NCBI RefSeq assembly: GCF_029813785.1 | Contig: NZ_JARVKY010000038.1 | Location: 1 to 58,842, forward strand | Direction: 5' to 3' | Length of the DNA stretch: 58,842 nt | From: Streptomyces sp. DH41 | GTDB taxonomy: Bacteria; Actinomycetota; Actinomycetes; Streptomycetales; Streptomycetaceae | Part shown: piece by piece, positions 34,970 through 58,842 of the stretch | How positions within the stretch are numbered: position 1 is the first letter of the stretch | Layout of the letters: the number at the start of each line of letters is the position of its first letter | Notes under the pieces: generated by a model | What the model saw: the letters and a program-made list of their open reading frames with translations, nothing else | Databases searched by the model: none | What the model was told of the DNA's origin: nothing | Made by a program: the position numbers and the translations under genes

Positions 34970-34973
<4 letters not shown>
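34308..34973 (-). CDS. Type VII secretion system-associated protein, SseB-like
   Basis: 221 residues. After a repetitive N-terminus (residues 4-33, six KATAN-like pentapeptides) comes a segment found in actinobacterial T7SS-associated proteins: EHWISMIDPGWDGEGVPPDR, VVVGRWRTGVTGEIEEWEDN, EAYRPSPESLGWPEPTDDVD. An SseB-like domain follows (AALQLAVTGYGPAEDVLRAL, VLALPDGAPVSAAVADGRLV, FTASPHLDGVG). The ATG at 34973 overlaps the stop of the giant gene in ATGA, so the two are translationally coupled. ATG at 34850, after AAGGGCGG, is a plausible second start that would omit the repeats. It may be a chaperone, immunity partner or secretion adaptor of the giant protein; none of these is proven. Confidence 0.85.
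34875..34964 (-). repeat. 15-bp tandem repeat encoding KATAN/KVTAN
   Basis: Six units of AACAAGGYGACGGCG, the last one degenerate, run head to tail at the very start of the T7SS-associated gene. The period is five codons, so gain or loss of a unit keeps the frame. Confidence 0.9.
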
Positions 34974-55888
<20,915 letters not shown>

Positions 55889-56236
55889 TCAGCGCCTGTT
55901 CTCGCTCTCCGAGCCCTGCGCCTCGATGTCGTCCAGGGCCTGGGTCTGCGGCCGCCGCACGTGGTCGGCCTCCGCGGCGACCGCGTCGACCAGCGCCATG
56001 AACCCACTGGTGATGGCCAGGACCGTGTCCGCCACCTGCTGCTGCTCCCGGCGGACCTGGTCGCCGACCGCGTTGGCGAAGTCGTCGTCGCCGCCTTCCT
56101 CGCCCCACCAGCCCGAGTACGCGGCGTTTCCGTTCTCGAAACGGGGCAGCATCTCGTCGCCGTGGCGCACGGCGTCGGCAAGGTGCCTGGAACCCTGCAG
56201 AATCGCCTGGATGTCGGCGGAATAGTTGCCGGCCAT
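55889..56236 (-). CDS. WXG100-like small protein
   Basis: 115 residues, predicted to be two long helices joined by a turn with Trp43-Trp44-Gly45 (YSGWWGEEGG), the WXG100 signature of T7SS substrates. The N-terminal helix runs YSADIQAILQGSRHLADAVR and the C-terminal one FANAVGDQVRREQQQVADTV. The usual C-terminal YxxxD/E secretion signal is not evident. ATG at 56236 lies two bases after the YbaB-like stop. Its own stop is directly followed by the ATG of the giant gene. The tight coupling suggests it pairs with the WXG100-like N-terminus of the giant protein, as ESX substrates form heterodimers; that is inference. Confidence 0.85.
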   Translation of the reverse strand: MAGNYSADIQAILQGSRHLADAVRHGDEMLPRFENGNAAYSGWWGEEGGDDDFANAVGDQVRREQQQVADTVLAITSGFMALVDAVAAEADHVRRPQTQALDDIEAQGSESENRR

Positions 56237-56238
56237 GG

Positions 56239-56760
56239 TTACGCGCCCTCCTGCCGTTCCTGCCGTTCCTGCCGTCCGTCGTCCGTGCCGTGGGCCGCCT
56301 TGGGCCGGGTCGCGGATTCCTCGTCGTCCTCGACGATCTCGTCGCGGAGCCTGCTCATCGCCGTGGGCCCCTGCGCCACGGACGTCTCTTGGAGGAGCGA
56401 TCCGAAGACGGACTCCCAGTCGACGCCCATCCGTTCGGGGGCGGCACCGCGGGCGGTCATTCTGGTGAGCGGGTCGAGCATGTCGACCACCCTGCGGGCC
56501 ATCTCGGCCCGCGCCTTGTTCGCGGCCTCCAGCACCGCCGCGGAGAGCTGGGCGGCGGCCATGGTCCGGTACTTGCCGTCGAGGAACTCCAGGCTGGTCA
56601 ACTCCCCCTTCGCGCCGACGGAGACCCGCACCGACCGGTCCGCCGAACGCGCGGTGACCGACGCCGCGTCCAACTCGGCGCGTGCCGAGGCCGCCGCCTG
56701 CTCCGCCGCCTTGAGGTGCGCCATCGCCTGGGCCACTCGGTCTTCCATCGGCTGACTCAT
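56239..56760 (-). CDS. YbaB/EbfC-like protein of the T7SS locus
   Basis: 173 residues. An N-terminal helix (EDRVAQAMAHLKAAEQAAAS) and the following strands (SVRVSVGAKGELTSLEFLDG, then YRTMAAAQLSAAVLEAANKA) match the YbaB/EbfC fold, a small dimeric DNA-binding or scaffold domain frequent beside WXG100 genes in streptomycete ESX loci. A variable acidic C-terminal tail of about 65 residues ends in a short Arg/Gln/Glu repeat (RQERQERQEG). ATG at 56760 follows AAGGGG. It is adjacent to the coiled-coil gene upstream (stop at 56777) and the WXG-like gene downstream, consistent with one operon. Confidence 0.87.
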   Translation of the reverse strand: MSQPMEDRVAQAMAHLKAAEQAAASARAELDAASVTARSADRSVRVSVGAKGELTSLEFLDGKYRTMAAAQLSAAVLEAANKARAEMARRVVDMLDPLTRMTARGAAPERMGVDWESVFGSLLQETSVAQGPTAMSRLRDEIVEDDEESATRPKAAHGTDDGRQERQERQEGA

Positions 56761-56776
56761 CCCGGTCCCCTTCTCC

Positions 56777-58842
56777 TCAGCGTCCCAGGGCCTGCGGCGC
56801 GCCGCCCTCGTCGGTGCCCCAGACATCCTCGTCCTCGGCCAGCCACGTGGTCCGCTCCCGGTCCCCGCTCTCCGTCTGCGGCCTGTCCCCCGCCCCCGCC
56901 CCGCCCATGGGTCCCATCGGCGGCATGAAGGGCGTGCTGCCGCTGGTCTGCGTGGACCTGGGGACGACGCGGTGTTCCTCGTCCTCGACGGTCGGCGTGG
57001 GGGCGGCCGTCCGGCCGGAGCGGCCGACCCCGGGCTCGATGACGGTCCTGGTGCGCTCGCCGCTGTTGCCGCCGGCCTCGCCGCCCGCACCACGCGCCAT
57101 CGGCGGGTACATCCCCGGCGAGCCCGCTCCCGTGCCGGTGCCGGTGCCCTCGGCGGCGCCCGCCAAGGCTCCGCCGCTCTGCGGACGTCCGAGCGCCGAG
57201 GCGAGGTCGTCCTGGTTGTAGAGGTTGTCGTCGAACGCGGAGGAATAGGCCGAGCCCGCCGAGCCGACTGAATCCGTTGAGGCTCCCTGGTGGTAGGCGG
57301 AGAGGTCGGCAGGCTCGGGGAGGTCGGCGATGCGCCGGCGGATCTGCTCGTCGATGTCCTTCTCGTCGGCGTTGATCCTGTCGTACTCGGCCTGGATGTC
57401 GCCCATCCGCTGGTCGTACTCGGCCTTGGCGTCCTTGCGCGCCTGCTCGGCCTCGCTGCGCGCCTCCTCGCGTTCCGCCTGCGCGTCGGCCTTCGCCTGG
57501 TCGTACTCGCTTCTGGCCTCGGCGTCGGCGGCGTCCGCCCGTTCGACGGCCTGCCGTTCGGCGGCGTCGATCTCCGCGATCCGCCGGTCGTACTCCTCGC
57601 GGGCCTCGCCCTCATCGGCGCCGGCGGCGACCTCACGCTCGTACTCCTGGCGTGCCTGGGTCCGCTCCTGCTCCGCGTCCTGCCGCGCCTGATCCCGCTG
57701 TTCCTGGGCTTCCGCCTTCTCCCGTTCGTACTCCTGTCTCGCCGCCGCCTCCTGACGGTCGGCTTCCTGGAGGGCGGCGTCACGCTCGGCCCGGGCCTCG
57801 GCCCTCTGCTGCTCGTAGTCGGCCTGCGCGTCGGCCTTGGAGTTCTGGGCGTCCAGCCTGGCCTGCTGCTTCTCCTGCAGTGCCTCGCGGCGGGCTTCTT
57901 CCTGCTGGGCCTCCGCCCTGGACCGCGCGTCGGCCTGGTCCTGCTTGGCGGCCTCCCTCTCGGCACCGGCCTGTGCCCTCGCGGCCTCCTGCTCACGCTC
58001 CGCCTCGGCGCGCGCCCGGGCCTGCTCCTGCCTGGCGGCATCCTTCTCCGCGACAGCGTCCGCCTTCGCAGCCTCCTGCTCACGCTTGACTTCGGCCTGA
58101 GCAGCCTCCTGCTCAGCCTTCGCCGCCGCCTTCTCCTGGCCGGCCTCCGCCTTGGCCGCGTCCTGCTCACGCTCCGCGTCGGCGCGCGCCCGGGCCTGCT
58201 CCTGCCTGGCGGCATCCTTCTCCGCGACAGCGTCCGCCTTCGCAGCCTCCTGCTCACGCTTGACTTCGGCCTGAGCAGCCTCCTGCTCAGCCTTCGCCGC
58301 CGCCTTCTCCTGGCCGGCCTCCGCCTTGGCCGCGTCCTGCTCACGCTCCGCCTCGGCCCGCGCCCGGGCCTGCTCCTGCCTGGCGGCATCCTTCTCGGCA
58401 GCAGCCTGCTGCTTCGCGGCCTCCTGCTCACGCTCCGCGTCGGCCTGCGCCCGGGCCTGCTCCTGCTTCGCGGCTTCCTTCTCGGCAGCGGCCTCCTGCT
58501 TCGCGGCCTCCTGCTCGGCCTTGGCCTCGGTGCGATCGGCTTCGGCCTGGGCTGCGGCCCGCTCCCGTTCCTTCTTCGCCTCGTCCTGCGCCTTCTGGTT
58601 CTGCGCGAGGACGATCGCCTGCTGGTCGGCGGCCGCCTGCTTGGCCTCGGCCTTCTCCCGCTCCTGCTCCGCCTTGGCCTCGGCCTTCTCCTTCTCAGCC
58701 TCATCCTTGGCGGCAGCCTGCTCGGCCTCGGCCTCAGCCTTCTCCCGCTCCCGCTCCGCCTTGGCCTCGGCCTTCTCCCTCTCAGCCTCATCCTTGGCAG
58801 CGGCCTGCTCGGCCTCGGCCTCAGCCTTCTCCCGCTCCCGCT
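56777..58842 (-). CDS. Long Ala/Glu coiled-coil protein, start beyond the window
   Basis: At least 687 residues; the frame is open at the right edge. The visible part begins with about 490 residues of charged Ala/Glu/Lys/Arg/Gln heptad-like sequence (for example AEREKAEAKAERERE and EYDQAKADAQAEREEARSEA), predicted to be a very long coiled coil. A turn at RIADLPEPADLSAYHQG follows, then a Gly/Pro/Thr-rich C-terminus that ends GTDEGGAPQALGR. It contains a 174-bp tandem repeat. No membrane segment is visible. It is the first visible gene of the operon leading to the giant protein. A scaffold, surface or secretion-associated role is possible; I do not recognise a characterised family. Confidence 0.8.
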   Translation of the reverse strand, partial: REREKAEAEAEQAAAKDEAEREKAEAKAEREREKAEAEAEQAAAKDEAEKEKAEAKAEQEREKAEAKQAAADQQAIVLAQNQKAQDEAKKERERAAAQAEADRTEAKAEQEAAKQEAAAEKEAAKQEQARAQADAEREQEAAKQQAAAEKDAARQEQARARAEAEREQDAAKAEAGQEKAAAKAEQEAAQAEVKREQEAAKADAVAEKDAARQEQARARADAEREQDAAKAEAGQEKAAAKAEQEAAQAEVKREQEAAKADAVAEKDAARQEQARARAEAEREQEAARAQAGAEREAAKQDQADARSRAEAQQEEARREALQEKQQARLDAQNSKADAQADYEQQRAEARAERDAALQEADRQEAAARQEYEREKAEAQEQRDQARQDAEQERTQARQEYEREVAAGADEGEAREEYDRRIAEIDAAERQAVERADAADAEARSEYDQAKADAQAEREEARSEAEQARKDAKAEYDQRMGDIQAEYDRINADEKDIDEQIRRRIADLPEPADLSAYHQGASTDSVGSAGSAYSSAFDDNLYNQDDLASALGRPQSGGALAGAAEGTGTGTGAGSPGMYPPMARGAGGEAGGNSGERTRTVIEPGVGRSGRTAAPTPTVEDEEHRVVPRSTQTSGSTPFMPPMGPMGGAGAGDRPQTESGDRERTTWLAEDEDVWGTDEGGAPQALGR
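57987..58396 (-). repeat. 174-bp tandem repeat in the coiled-coil gene
   Basis: Copy 1 (57987-58160) and copy 2 (58161-58334) differ at one of 174 bases by eye, and a partial third copy runs to 58396. The period is 58 codons, so copy number changes keep the frame. The near identity implies recent duplication or homogenisation. Confidence 0.92.

Noticed and set aside
57987..58396. Possible CRISPR-like array
   Set aside because: The units are 174 bp, directly adjacent without spacers, and lie inside a coding frame; this is a coding tandem repeat.
56239..58791. Arginine-rich 850-codon frame overlapping the coiled-coil, YbaB and WXG region
   Set aside because: It consists of Arg/Ser/Pro runs caused by reading the Ala/Glu coiled-coil codons one base off; only its last 173 codons are the real YbaB-like gene.

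Overview
The window is high-GC actinobacterial DNA. Codons are strongly GC3-biased, GTG and TTG starts are common, sugar ABC operons lack their own ATPase, and there is a LacI/ROK-controlled glycan locus and a type VII secretion (T7SS)-linked giant protein. All of this points to Streptomyces or a close relative. No rRNA, tRNA or CRISPR array was seen.

Region 1 (1-5.8 kb): the N-terminal end of an IS630-type transposase touches the left edge. Next is a minus-strand cassette transcribed in the order MfnB-like furan synthase, aldehyde dehydrogenase, zinc alcohol dehydrogenase, LCM-type methyltransferase. MfnB, the dehydrogenase and the alcohol dehydrogenase are almost back to back. Two perfect palindromes lie just upstream of the first gene. 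I infer a small furan-forming and furan-modifying pathway. A single SRPBCC protein follows.

Region 2 (5.8-12 kb): mostly independent minus-strand genes. These are a DUF4190 membrane protein, a fused membrane/spermidine-synthase-like protein, a lipoprotein with an ambiguous start next to an 18-bp palindrome, and a PoxB-like thiamine-diphosphate enzyme.

Region 3 (12.4-28.3 kb): a complete glycan-use locus. Three secreted proteins come first: a discoidin plus beta-helix protein, a discoidin plus clan GH-A enzyme with a second discoidin domain, and a DUF1996 protein. A cytoplasmic GH3 enzyme, a convergent ROK regulator, a binding protein with two permeases, a GH1 beta-glucosidase and a LacI regulator follow. 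Near-identical operators (core GAGAGCGCTCTC) sit just downstream of promoter-like hexamers before the first secreted gene and before GH3, so the LacI protein probably controls both. The transporter lacks an ATPase and presumably uses a shared MsiK-type subunit.

Region 4 (28.3-33.8 kb): an SRPBCC protein and an FdhF/YdeP-type molybdopterin oxidoreductase form a probable operon. A divergent MarR/MFS pair follows. Between the MFS gene and the next locus lie two decayed gene fragments on opposite strands.

Region 5 (34.3 kb to the right edge, minus strand): a tightly coupled T7SS-linked operon. It encodes a long Ala/Glu coiled-coil protein (its start is beyond the window), a YbaB-like protein, a WXG100-like protein, one 20.9-kb gene for a 6,972-residue protein, and a T7SS-associated SseB-like protein whose start overlaps the giant's stop (ATGA). 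The giant carries three His/Cys 'lonely Cys' modules, two OTU-like regions (one lacking its Cys), an OmpA-like domain, a coiled coil and about 1,750 residues of unassigned beta-rich sequence. No secretion ATPase or membrane component is in the window. The function of this locus is not established, and it is the best candidate here for an undescribed system.
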